From: Takakia lepidozioides
Lineage: Eukaryota > Streptophyta > Takakiopsida > Takakiales > Takakiaceae
DNA: 64,000 bases
Reading direction: 5' to 3'
NCBI GenBank assembly: GCA_030704615.1
Contig: CM060731.1
Coordinates: 90,874,756-90,938,755, forward strand
The notes beneath the pieces are model-generated. The model was not told the origin of the DNA and did not search any database. It saw only the letters and a program-made list of their open reading frames with translations. Below, piece after piece: positions 46,434 to 56,098 of the stretch (positions are counted from its first letter, which is position 1; each line of letters starts with the position of its first letter). Both the position numbers and the translations under genes were made by a program.

Positions 46434-47135
46434 TCACCAAGTCGACGGAACTTCGATACCCCTCAAAACAAGCTCATCACTGCTGCGGCACCTCGAGGTA
46501 AACTGCAATTCGGTCGTTCTGCTGCCCTTGCTGGAGCCGACGACAATGTCATGTCCATCAATGATACCACCATCATACATTGACAAGGTCACTGTGGGCC
46601 TCATGTGCCCGTGCGATTCGTCTTCGCAACTCAGCCGAATGTCTCCATGCACTGGAAGAGCGGAGTGATCTGCACATATATAGTTTTCCCCAGTGCCGTC
46701 CTCCCTGGTCCACTGGCAGCAGTTCCAGCGCCAAAGCGAGGCCGTGCGTGATCTGTCCGGCATCCCTTTCCAGCTTGGTATATCGAGGTCAACAATTTTC
46801 AGGACCCACGGACCGCATTGACCCTCGCCCTCACCTCGCTCAAAGCGGTAATAGCCCTCCAGATACTCCATTGCGCGCAAAGACTCTTGCTTGATTCCAG
46901 CAGCGTCTGTGAAAACAGAGAGCCAGACAATGATGTCTCCTGATTTTGGTTTGAACATAGCATAATCGTGGCCATGATAAGGGCAGTCGGCTGGATTTCG
47001 GCGGCACGACATCCTTGAAAAAGAGTAGCGGAGTACGCTCAATGACAGCAGCTCCCGGATGGAGGAGGAGCAGCGCGGTGGCTGGAAAAAGTTCAAGCTA
47101 ACGCTGCAATTCCTCACAAACACTCCAGGGCACAT
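46434..47135 (-). CDS. Twin cargo gene 1 (unrecognised family, intact)
   Basis: An uninterrupted 233-codon frame starts at an ATG at 47135. It is homologous to twin gene 2 over most of its length: RMSCRRNPADCPYHGHDYAM, SGDIIVW, FERGEGEG, PWVLKIVDLDIPSW, RTASLWRWNCCQWT, HGDIRLS, YDGGIIDGHDIVV and ELVLRGIEVP. The conserved WNCC-WT box, paired Asp-Gly-Gly and many beta-strand-like stretches suggest a compact beta-rich domain. There is no signal peptide, transmembrane segment or known catalytic motif. It is transcribed away from twin 2 across a 225-bp spacer. Being intact while the transposase is broken suggests a recent origin or selection. No function is assigned. Confidence 0.7.
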   Translation of the reverse strand: MCPGVFVRNCSVSLNFFQPPRCSSSIRELLSLSVLRYSFSRMSCRRNPADCPYHGHDYAMFKPKSGDIIVWLSVFTDAAGIKQESLRAMEYLEGYYRFERGEGEGQCGPWVLKIVDLDIPSWKGMPDRSRTASLWRWNCCQWTREDGTGENYICADHSALPVHGDIRLSCEDESHGHMRPTVTLSMYDGGIIDGHDIVVGSSKGSRTTELQFTSRCRSSDELVLRGIEVPSTW

Positions 47136-47360
47136 TTAAATTTCCCCCCTACAGGATCCTGGACCGATGAAGATTGGCTGCTGCATGAATGTAGCCGTTT
47201 CAATTTCCTACCCTGCCATGCAAACTATGGGCAGTCACTGCCAGGTGGGCCGATAGCCACTGGACACAACGAAGTCCATCCCCTCTTCGATGTAAATGCG
47301 GCGCCGAATTTCCATCCGGGGGATGGACTTCGGTGGTAGATCTCAAACTATAACTTGTTG
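47136..47360. promoter_or_regulatory. Shared divergent promoter region between the twin genes
   Basis: This 225-bp gap separates two divergent starts, so promoters for both should lie in it. It contains a family A dyad at about 47293-47314 (AAATGCGG-CG-CCGAATTT). No clear TATA box was seen. The regulatory role is inference. Confidence 0.45.
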
Positions 47361-48125
47361 ATGAGAAAGATGTATGAGTTCATCCACCGCTGGCGTGATG
47401 AACATGTTCCACCTCCGTCGGTGGGTACGTGGGACCCAGATGCTCCATTATTGGAGGCCGGACTGCTCTTCCGCTTCGCATCATTTCCAAAATCTAAGGG
47501 CTTCGTAGCTGTCCGCAAGGTCATCGGCATCCAAGTCGTCCTCAGGTCCTCCTTTGCAAGGATGCCGTGCTTCCGGAACCGGGACGACTGCCCATTTGGA
47601 GGCATCGATTATGCAATGTATTCGGCCACATCGGGAGACATTGTTATCTGGTACACAGATTACAGAGAAGATACTGGTTCGATTGTGGAAACATTGGTGG
47701 CTTTTGAGTATATCCTAGGCCACTACGCCTTCGAGCGGGGTGACGATCTTGGTCTGAGGAGTCCGTGGCTCCTGCGCATCCTCGATTCCGATTTTCCCAG
47801 CTACGACGGTCACCCATGCAGAAGAAGGCGCACTGCTATGCTGTTGCGGTGGAACTGCTGCCACTGGACGTGGGTGGACTCCATCGGAGAGACCTATTCT
47901 CCTGAAGGAGTGCGCTCCTCTTCTCCATTGTATGGGGACATTCGCATTGGTGTGGACGACGAAAACGTGAAGATTTCCATATTCGATGGTGGTATGATTG
48001 AAGGGCAGGACATTGTGGTGAACATCACTAGGGGCGGTACAACGGCTACAATCGACTTTACCTGGAGGAGCCCCATGACTCATGAGCTAGTTCTGAGAGC
48101 AGTCGAAGTCCCATTGACAACGTGA
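47361..48125 (+). CDS. Twin cargo gene 2 (unrecognised family, intact)
   Basis: An uninterrupted frame of 254 codons starts at the ATG at 47361; two TTG codons just upstream are in frame but not needed. Conserved with twin 1: RMPCFRNRDDCPFGGIDYAM, SGDIVIWY, HYAFERGDDLG, PWLLRILDSDFPSYDGHP, RTAMLLRWNCCHWTW, YGDIRIG, FDGGMIEGQDIVV and ELVLRAVEVP. By eye the pair is roughly 40-50 percent identical over about 200 residues. The N-terminus (KMYEFIHRWRDEHVPPPSVG) is unique. It lies about 460 bp from the right transposon end. Function is unknown. Confidence 0.72.
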   Translation: MRKMYEFIHRWRDEHVPPPSVGTWDPDAPLLEAGLLFRFASFPKSKGFVAVRKVIGIQVVLRSSFARMPCFRNRDDCPFGGIDYAMYSATSGDIVIWYTDYREDTGSIVETLVAFEYILGHYAFERGDDLGLRSPWLLRILDSDFPSYDGHPCRRRRTAMLLRWNCCHWTWVDSIGETYSPEGVRSSSPLYGDIRIGVDDENVKISIFDGGMIEGQDIVVNITRGGTTATIDFTWRSPMTHELVLRAVEVPLTT

Positions 48126-48519
48126 CTTGTATTCAGTAGGCACAGGGCTAAAGATTTGATTGCACAATCAGCACAGTAGACGTGCTTCAAATGCAATTCA
48201 TGTGGATCAATAAAAACCTCATTGTGCCCTCTTTTTATTCTATTCTGTGTCCATCGTTCCGAGAATGCGTCATTGCTCATTTCGTTTGGGATTGGGAGTG
48301 TGGGTGGATTTTGCAAGTGGCTGGTAGGCTGAAATGGGCCCCCATTGTACAGAGCAGTACCACCCTACCATTCGCGAAACATTGCCTTTCAATATATAAT
48401 TCTAAATAACATTGCCGAACCTCCTTCATCGGGAGGTCCTTCTCCCCCTATGACTGTGGCACCCTAAACCCTATTCCCGCGGACACTCATTTCCGGAAAA
48501 TAGTGTTGCTCATGTTTTT

Positions 48520-48588
48520 TTCCACACTTACGACTCTGCTCATGGCTCATGCCGCTCATGGCTCATGGCTCATGAAATAGCAGCCCCC
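48520..48588 (-). repeat. Right terminal/subterminal inverted repeat of the 15-kb transposon
   Basis: Read inward on the minus strand it starts GGGGGCTGCTATTTCATGAG and continues with CATGAGC heptamers, mirroring 33582-33690. Confidence 0.85.
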
Positions 48589-48597
48589 GGTAGGGCG
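48589..48597. repeat. Target-site duplication, right copy (9 bp)
   Basis: GGTAGGGCG is identical to 33573-33581. On the minus strand it encodes the ALP of RICALP in LINE-2. Confidence 0.9.
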
Positions 48598-50119
48598 CAT
48601 ATACGTTTTGTGAGCTGGACAATATTCTTATCAATTCTCTTGATATCAGGGAGGGAGAAGGGTGCTTCATGGAAGGAGTATTGGATTTGGGTTTTGAGTA
48701 CAGTTTGTATAATGGATAGTTTGGGTCTGATGGCAATCGGGGATTTGAGGAGGGCTAGGCTTTTGGTGATTAGTTTGGTTGTGGTAGAGGCTTTTGTACA
48801 TGCCAAGTAAGGGAGGGAACTAGTTGGATGCCGAGATATGTGTATGGTTCATTAGGTCCAAGAAATGGGAAGGATTTGTTTTGATAGTGGACATAAAGTT
48901 TACAGTGAGAGGCAATAGTGGATTTGGAAAGTTGGCTGTGGTACAGGGCCGCAGTGATGGCCCATTTGTGGAGGCTAAGTTCCATACTAGACCATATGTT
49001 GAAGCAGTGTAGTTTGGAGACTTGGCGGTTTAGGTGCTGTGGCTTGTGGGCTAGGATGGCAAGGTTGTCCGCGTAGGCTGCTGCAGAGATTTTGCTAGGG
49101 GAGGTTTTATAATGGTAGCCTAATTTCCCCCGGGCAAGCCATCGGAGAAGGGGTTCTAGGAAGATGATAAATAGGTATGGGCTGAGGGTGTCACCTTGAA
49201 TGGTGCCCCATAGGATCGGGATGGGGGAAGTGGAGCTGTAGTAGGTCCCTGTGTATTCAGTGGTACTGTTCATGTAAATGTTTCCTATAAGCTGGATGGC
49301 ATCTGTGGGGTATCCCAGGTCAAACATAATGGCAAGTAGTCGCCCGTGGTCCAAGGAGACAAAAGCATTCTTAAGGTCGATATAGAGGAGATAAATATCT
49401 TGTTTGGTCAGTTTGGCATCTTCGAGTGCTAAGATAACGTATTGTATTTGTCTGGTGGTGCTTCATGTGGCCCTGAAGCCTTCTTGTGGGTCACTGAGTA
49501 TGCGGTGTTGTTCCCCGTAGGCAGAGAGCATTGTGGTAAGCGTACTGGTGAATAGTTTGTATATAGTGTTGGCTAAAGCAATGGGTCGGTAATTACTAAG
49601 GTCAGTAGGGTCACCTTTCTTGAATAGTAGTATGGTACGACTGTGTTTCCAGGATTGCAGGATGCGCTTTAGTTGATAGCAGAGCCTGAAAAATGTATAG
49701 ATGAGGTGGTGGAGATGCGGGTCTACCGTTTGGAGGATAGCCTTTGGTATGAGGTCCGGGCCTGGGGCTTTGGATTTAGAAAGGGCTTTGAGACATGACT
49801 CATAGAGATCAATGGTGAAATAGTCTAGGATGTAGTCGGCAGGGGAGCCTCGCTTGTCTAATGCGAAGCCATCTATGTCATGCCATGGGTAGTGTTTGAT
49901 TTGGCATACGCAATCAGTGGGGTGTATGTGTGGATGTAGGCAGTTTGGAACTGTAGGTGTATAGGTTACCCATATTTCTTTGTTGATGGCAGCCGGGTCA
50001 GTTATTAAGTAGCCCGTTTGGTGTCGTAGGCAGTCAATGGGTGGGTTGAGTGATGGGTTAAATATACCTTTATGGGCTTTTTTGGGGTGGTCAAGTAGTA
50101 ATTGGTTGAAGGAAGACAC
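48598..50119 (-). pseudogene. LINE-2 reverse transcriptase
   Basis: RT motifs across three frames: SKSKAPGPDLIPKAIL, SWKHSRTILLFKKGDPTDLS, NYRPIALANTIYKLF (50119-49463), then IWGTIQGDTLSPYLF-like GTIQGDTLSPYLFIIFLEPL and AYADNLAILAHK (49354-48770). The active-site box reads YADN where YADD is usual, so the second catalytic Asp is replaced by Asn. The thumb region (48769-48598) runs into the transposon insertion. Stops near 49460 and 48770 also break it. Confidence 0.88.
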
Positions 50120-50428
50120 GAAATTTTTATGGTTATCAACGGCTTTTTGTTTAGTGATGGTGTATGCGGCTTTCTTAGCCTCCCTGCCTACTTTGGATAG
50201 GGCCGCACACCAGTGAGGTATAGTAGAGTTATCATCAGGTGGGGGTACAAGTGCTTGACAGGATGGGAGGGTGTTTAGACAGGTAATACGTGAGTCGGTC
50301 CTCCAGTTGTTGTCGAGGTGTGTTGTGGGTGACTGGGGTATGATGGTAAGGGCACGTCGGATCGTGTGGTAGGTATTGATGTGTTGAGTCCAAGCGCGTT
50401 TTTGTGTACGCGTTAGGTAGCCGCCATT

Positions 50429-51028
50429 TTATGTGGAGCGGGTGGTTTGTGGGACATCCGGGGGGGCGCAGCATGTAGCTAAAACACATTTAGTCATTTC
50501 CGTCAAAATGGTAGTAAGTTTAAGTTCAGCTTGATGCCATGTATTTTTGGGAGACAATGCATGGTGGGTGTTTGAGAGTATGTCAGATAGTTGGGATATG
50601 AGGGGGGCGGCTGACGGGTGGAAGAGGTGTTGGAATGCTTCTATATTCCGCTGAGGCAGTGGGGATAGTATTCGGGTTTGGGGGGGTGGGGTATATGTGG
50701 ATGGGATGGGACGGAAGGGGATAAGCGATGGGGGAAAGGTTACAGATACCGGGTAGTGGTCAGAGTTGCAGAGGCTATTGATGTGTATGTGGCTTTTGAG
50801 GTATGGTGGTATTGCGCTTTGTGTTTTGAGGTAGAAGCCGTCTAGGGTGCTTAACGAGGAGTAGTTTAGGCCCCCTTGTCTAGAGTAGTGGTGGTCAGCG
50901 GGAATGTAATGAAATTGGTGGAGGTGGATGAATTTAGCCCATGCATGGTCGGGTGTGGTAGGGGGTTTGTGGGTGCCGTTATGAGTGCGACCGAGCATTG
51001 CTATGTCCCTGTTAAAGTCTCCGACCAT
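50429..51028 (-). pseudogene. LINE-2 endonuclease, C-terminal part
   Basis: GDFN and SDHYPV are conserved blocks of the APE-type endonuclease that nicks target DNA. The catalytic Asp and Asn of GDFN and the terminal SDH are present. The N-terminal half is cut off at 51040. Confidence 0.85.
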
Positions 51029-51039
51029 TATGAAGGGGG

Positions 51040-51080
51040 GTTACAAAGTGAGCGCATGAGCATGAGCAGAGGTTCTCGCT
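51040..51080 (+). repeat. CATGAGC-bearing end-like sequence at the LINE-2 break
   Basis: GGGGGTTACAAAGTGAGCGC followed by CATGAGCATGAGC resembles the inward-reading ends of the 15-kb transposon. It could be the end of a second related element that truncated LINE-2. Confidence 0.45.
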
Positions 51081-51640
51081 CCTCGCCCGAACCTACACCG
51101 AACTACCTCGAAGGTGGAGGTCGGCAACCAAAACTGCCGACTTCATGCATCTTGGTAACAGTCCACGGAAATAGGAGGTGGAACACCTATGACCGTGGCC
51201 TGCAGGTGAGGTGTTGTACCCAAACATTTTTGCCTACACAAGAGTAGAAACAAATAAAGATTAGCGAAGACATACATGAAGAAAAAAACACAGACTATAA
51301 CACCACATTCGTTATTGGGGGGTCCGTAGGGCAATGTTGGGTGTTATGGTTGCCACCGACTATATCATCCCCACTCAAAGCTGGACCTGTATAAAAATGA
51401 CAACTAACCCAGGTAGATGGGGGAGGTTGAAGGAAGCGGTGTATGCATTGCCTCTTTTTGGACTATACTTCTCCAGTGCCTTAATTTGTGACAGGCACAA
51501 CAGTCTATTGAACTAAGGCTGGATAAGTTAGGCGAGAATCTATTATTTACTCATGGTGTGTGAGGTTTAGTGATAGATTTAGTTGAATGGAGCAGAACAT
51601 ATTCTCAGGTTAGGTTGGGAGGGATGGTTATTATTGTGCT
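51080..51640. other. Non-coding stretch between LINE-2 and the hAT gene
   Basis: No recognisable coding sequence. It probably contains end sequence of the elements on either side, but I could not place terminal repeats. Confidence 0.5.
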
Positions 51641-53800
51641 TATAACTTCGTATGTCTGTTGTAAGGGCTTGACCATGTTTGTTCAACATAGGAGTGGTTT
51701 GTGTGCATAGTAGTAAAAAGTAAAAAGCTATTTGTTCTTGAAATGGACACAGATGTATCGTCACTCATCGAATCAGCCTCAGAAGCAGAGTCTTTGGAAT
51801 ATAAATTCCTCCCATACCATGCTGCAGCATCATCCGCTGCCCTCTCACGTAGCAGTCGGCAATTGATATACACATACACCAATTTGTCAGCCCTCGCGGG
51901 ATTCAACCTGTTGCGAATCTTGTTGTGAACAAATGAGTAACTGCTCCAATTGCGTTCACAAGATGAGGCAGAGCACACTTGAACAAGAATACGCTTCGCA
52001 ATGGGAGCCAATGTTCTTGCTCCAGCTCCAATCAGATCCCACCATTCATGTGGCAACATATTGAGCTCTTTTGGATCCGGCATGTCCTCAAAATGGTTGC
52101 GGCGATCTGAGAAGCATTGGTACTCGGATATAGCTCTCTCTGCATGGTTTGGCGGAGCCTTTCGCATGAACACTCGCACGAGGCCGGCCTTGGCATCAGC
52201 GGCGTCTCAGAGCATGGTATTGTCGAGCAAGAATAGATTGAGCAAAGCCCCCGCATAATGCAAGTCCGTTCGAACCATCGAACGACGGTCGTAAAATGCA
52301 TCCTCAACACTGTCCGCAAGTTCAGGTTCCAAGGAAAAGGGAGGATGCATCTAGGATTGGACGTGCTTATCAAGATTTTGCATTAGTAACCATGCCTTGC
52401 CCATTACTGGTTGCTTTCCATCAAACTCCCGCAAGACGATTAACACCGGCTCAACCATATAAACAAAGTTTTCACATTTCCTCCAGAAATCATCGCTGCG
52501 AATGTTATTTCGAACTTTTTGACTTTTGCCCAATGATTTGGCTTTTCTGGAGTCCCGCAATGTCCGTGTGTACGCATCCCATTGAGGATCGATGATGGTG
52601 TGCTCCAGACTGCTCTTCACAATCACCAACCGATCTATCATCAAGAAGTTAGTGACAAAACGAGTTTCGCCTAGATTGCGGAGGCTGTATTTGGGTTCGT
52701 GCCTCCTATATATTGCCAAAGGGATGTGGTGTGTGCGGATGAACAACACAACAGTCTTCGCTCGCTTGACAAGTTGTTTCATCCACTATTCTTTTCCCCA
52801 ATCTTCCAAAAGGAGGTCAAGGATATGAGCAGCACAACCTTGATAGTACATATGGGAATAACGTGCCAACAACGTGTCTGCAGTGTTTCTCATGTTAGCG
52901 GCATTATCTGTGCATATTTGCACGATTCTCCGACCTGTTCGATGAAGTCCGAAAATAGTTGGCATTGATAACATTCATCTTTCTTCTCGCCGCTAGTGTC
53001 GACCGATCCCAAGAATTGTTCTCCAGCTGGACAAACGAGCATGACATTGAACAACGGTCTATTTGTAACAAAACTCCAACCATCGGCACATATAGTGCTT
53101 CCATATTTTCTGATGCACTCGCCCGTCCTATCGTTGACCTTTTGGGTAAGCTCGGTCATGGCGTCTTCTAGCAATCCTGTGCGGAGATTGTGATAAGCCG
53201 GAGGTACATACGTGGATCTAGACTCCGAGGTTGCTCTAACGGCAGAAACAAATGCTGGAAGCCTTGCCACATTAAATGGTATGTTGGCCTCGAAGAAAAA
53301 CTGCGCCCATTTTTTATCCAACTGTCTTTTCGCAGACAAGTTAAGACCTTCTTGCATGGATTGCTGCCGTAATCCTCTACTCCGTTGAAGTGTAGGGGTA
53401 CAAAGAGGTGTTGAAGCAGGTGTTGCTCCGGCACAACCCACTTGTCCAAGGACACCCGAAGCCTCACAAGAGTCGCCCTGGGTACTAATCGGGGCATCCT
53501 GACGGGAAGATGGAGTGTTCTGCTCAGAGGTCATATCCAGATCCAAAGACATTGGAATATTGCCTCCACACTGGGCAAAATGGATTTTTACCCGCATAGA
53601 TGCTTTGGGGCATAAATCCACCCCATCGTTCTTCACACCTTTATAGCCGAGGTGAGCGAGCAACCGATCCTTACGATAAAAAAGTTTTAATCCACATAGG
53701 TTGCACTCAACACTACTAGTGGCACTGACAGTGTTCGGGATTGCCGTATACCAAGGGCTCAATTCCTCCCTCATCTTCACCCAATATCCACTCCCCTGGG
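51640..53800 (-). pseudogene. hAT-superfamily transposase (BED finger, DUF659, dimerisation domain), frameshifted
   Basis: Reading the minus strand: a BED-like finger (CNLCGLKLFYRKDRLLAHLG), a Ser/Thr-rich linker, the N-terminal core (RQLDKKWAQFFFEANIPFNV, then ICADGWSFVTNRPLFNVMLV), a QICTDNAANMRNTADTLL block with GCAAHILDLLLED (52974-52786), a helical insertion region (52782-52351) and the C-terminal dimerisation domain SASSCERNWSSYSFVHNKIR (52179-51640). This is the classic order of cut-and-paste hAT transposases. Frame changes near 52900, 52785, 52360 and 52200 indicate decay. A splice acceptor before SGYW near 53805 suggests an upstream exon. Terminal repeats and target duplications were not identified. 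Confidence 0.88.
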
Positions 53801-53828
53801 ACCTAGCGATGCAAGCAACAAAAAACAG

Positions 53829-54116
53829 TCACCTATAAATGAACGTGTTGTGAATGTAGAGTGCAATGTGATAGCCCAACACTTCTACACCTATCAGCAA
53901 CCCAAATGGGTCGATGTGGGTTGTAGTGTTGAGCTTATACACAATCTGTTGAAGTGGCTTTGGTGGAAGCCACAACGGCAAAAGGTGCGCACCCTCCTCT
54001 TGGGCTACACTCTCGTTCAATGGAAAAGAACATCTAAAGCAACCTCAAGTGTTTGCGCCAAAAGAAGTGAGGAGCTTGGTGACCCTCCTCCCTTATATAT
54101 GATCCAAGAGGGATGA
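53829..54116. other. Region upstream of the hAT gene, no supported gene
   Basis: An 88-codon plus-strand frame exists (53850-54116) but has no recognisable motif. The stretch is likely the first intron or 5' region of the hAT element. Confidence 0.4.
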
Positions 54117-54189
54117 AAGTGAAATGAAAGTGAAATGAATAAATGACGAACCAATAGCGCCTACCCGAAAAAAGCTGTACTACCATATT

Positions 54190-55440
54190 TGTTCTAATTT
54201 TGAAATTAAGCGACCGCTAATACTAAGGTCGCTATTTTTTTTTTAAATGAAAAACAAGCGACCGCCACTACTGCGGTCGCTTTTATTTCCTTTCATTTTG
54301 TGCAATATTGCAGTCACTTCTATTTTGTATATTTTTAAATTTAAGCGACCGCCCGTATGGCGGTCAGACAACGTTGAGTTGCATCCAGAATGGAAATGCG
54401 GTTTCATGCCTGAGATCCAAAACGGAAATGCGGCGCCGCATTTCCGTTCGACTGTTTCATGACTTTCATCTCGAACGGAAATGCGGTGCCGCATTTCCGT
54501 TATGGAAAGTAGAAAGGTTTCTCTTTCAAAATATAATGCGACTGCCGGTATGGCGGTCGCTTCATTTGTTAATATATTTAAAATAAAGTGACTGCCCCAA
54601 TATGGCGGTCGTTTTTATTTTTAATATTTATAAAAAAAAGCGACCGCCAGTAAGGCGGCTGCTTTTATTTTATGGCGGTCGTTTGTTTTTTCTATATATT
54701 TTTTAAATTAAGCAACCGCCCAATGGCGGTCGCTGTTTTTTTTTTATATATTTTTAAAATTATCCGACCGCCATATGGCAGTCGCTTGTTCTGTACATAT
54801 TTACAAAATTGTGCGACCGCCAATACGGCAGTCGCTTGTTTTTTAAAAAAAAATTAGGCGACCGCCAATGCGATCGCCAATCTTGCTTTAAAAATAATAA
54901 TTGAAGCGACCGCCAATACAGCAGTCGCTATTTTTTATTTTTTTTTCGAAAAACAAAGCGACCGCCATAATTGGCGGTCGCGTTCATTTTGTTAATTTTC
55001 AAAAATGTATTTGCCACCGTGCGAGCGCCAATACGGCAATCGCTTGTTTTTTTTTTGAAATTAGGCGACCACCAATACGCCCGCCAATCTTGTTTTTTTT
55101 AAAAAATAAATTGAAGTGACCGCCAACATAGCGGTCGCTATTTGTTTTTTTAATTTGAAAAATAAGGCGACCGCCAGTGTGACCGCCAATCTTGCTTTAA
55201 AAAAAAAAACATTTGAAGCGACCGCCAATATGGCGGTCGCTATTTCTTTTTTTATTTCGAGAAAAAAAAAGCCCGCCGGTGCGACCGCCAATTTTGCTTT
55301 AAAAATAATAATTTTTGAAGCCACCGCCAATACGATGGTCGCTATTTATTTATTAATTTCGAAAAACAAAGCGAATTGGCGGTCGTGTTCATTTTGTTAA
55401 TTTTCAAAATGTATTTGCCACCGCCACCGTGTCAGCGACG
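54190..55440. repeat. Palindromic satellite B (GCGACCGCC dyads, ~50 bp period)
   Basis: About 20 dyads GCGACCGCC-3 to 5 nt-GGCGGTCGC separated by A/T-rich spacers (T-runs, ATATATTTTTAAAATT). Starts near 54536, 54587, 54638, 54711, 54763, 54811, 54856, 54905 and 54956 give about 50 bp spacing. The arms decay independently (GCGACTGCC, GCAACCGCC). Confidence 0.92.
54385..54505. repeat. Family A dyads embedded in satellite B
   Basis: One half-site (about 54391) and two full GGAAATGCGG dyads (about 54424 and 54478, 54 bp apart) lie between units of satellite B. This is the only place outside 33.5-48.6 kb where I see them. Confidence 0.9.
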
Positions 55441-55574
55441 TGGCTGCTTAAGCGGCAGTATTTTACTTGGTACTATTTTTACCAGAATATTCCCCGAACC
55501 TGACGTGACGGAGGTCCCGTCAGCGTCAGGTCTGACGTGACCTTACGCTAACGGACGGACGTGACGCTGATAAC

Positions 55575-56098
55575 CGGGGATAAAATAGGCAGAGCAAGCA
55601 TCATAGAAAACACTTCACGGAGAGTACTTCTTGGTCATTCACGGAAGGAGATCAGGAATGGGAGCAAGGATGGAGAGCACGGTGAAGGAGGAGAGATAAT
55701 CAGTAGATGCTTGTTACATGCAAAGCTGTAGTGATACTGTAGAGCAGATTAGAGACACCATGGCTTCGGCCTGCTACCTGATAAATCTTAATCTGATACT
55801 TATTCGATACAATCACACTGTGTAGAGAGACTTGAGTGAAGCTGTGGAATGAATGGATGAGTAAATGGAACCTGATAGATACTGAAGCAATATGATACTT
55901 CAGTATACACAGTAAGGTAATTTGCTAACATGAAGGCAAGAAGAAATACAAACAGGAAGCACAACCATGATTCACTAGCTGTAGGTCATGACTGATTGTT
56001 CTGAGCGGGCTGAGTGCTTAGAGATATCCAACTCTTATATCTTGGAGTTTCCACCTCGGATAGTGAAGGGATGGGTGAGTAAAAGCCGCTCGACAAGT
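55575..56098 (-). repeat. Long inverted repeat, left arm (copy of element C 3' end)
   Basis: The reverse complement matches 60249-60790 over about 520 bp with roughly 85-90 percent identity by eye. Examples are GGCTTTTACTCACCCATCCC, TATCTCTAAGCACTCAGCCC and CAAGTCTCTCTACACAGTGT. The inner part repeats the C-terminal codons of the ORF at 60040-60369; the outer part is its 3' non-coding/LTR-like sequence. Confidence 0.88.

Larger units (their letters stand above)
33582..48588. mobile_element. 15-kb Mutator-like DNA transposon with ParB/methyltransferase and twin-gene cargo
   Basis: The boundaries are set by the perfect 9-bp duplication GGTAGGGCG and by the interruption of LINE-2. The left end reads AGGTTTACTATTTCATGAGC. 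The right end read inward gives GGGGGCTGCTATTTCATGAG, so CTATTTCATGAGC is the clear inverted core. Both ends then carry clustered CATGAGC/GCTCATG subterminal repeats (33590-33690 and 48520-48580). A SWIM-finger transposase and a 9-bp duplication together point to the Mutator superfamily. The interior holds the transposase (minus), a ParB-like plus methyltransferase gene (plus), two divergent paralogous genes and two arrays of a 22-bp dyad. The transposase is broken, so movement now would need help in trans. Confidence 0.88.
48598..51040 (-). mobile_element. LINE-2, 5' half (endonuclease end and reverse transcriptase)
   Basis: The minus strand has the end of an APE-type endonuclease (51028-50429: MVGDFNRDI, STLDGFYLKT, CNSDHYPVSVTF). 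It is followed by RT (50119-48598). The 5' end stops abruptly at about 51040, next to GGGGGTTACAAAGTGAGC and CATGAGC heptamers. The 3' continuation is at 33581-29830. Confidence 0.88.

Noticed and set aside
33600-48588. Assigning the 15-kb element to hAT or to KDZ-type giant transposons
   Set aside because: The duplication is 9 bp, the transposase has a C-terminal SWIM finger and no BED/hAT dimerisation domain; this fits Mutator-like elements better.
54672-55400. Open frames rich in ATANIAVA-type repeats over satellite B
   Set aside because: Translation of the GCGACCGCC dyads and T-runs, not a gene.
54190-55440. Series of transcription terminators (GC stems followed by T-runs)
   Set aside because: The stem-plus-T look is a property of the satellite unit. 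Tandem repetition in a eukaryotic nuclear genome argues against intrinsic terminators.
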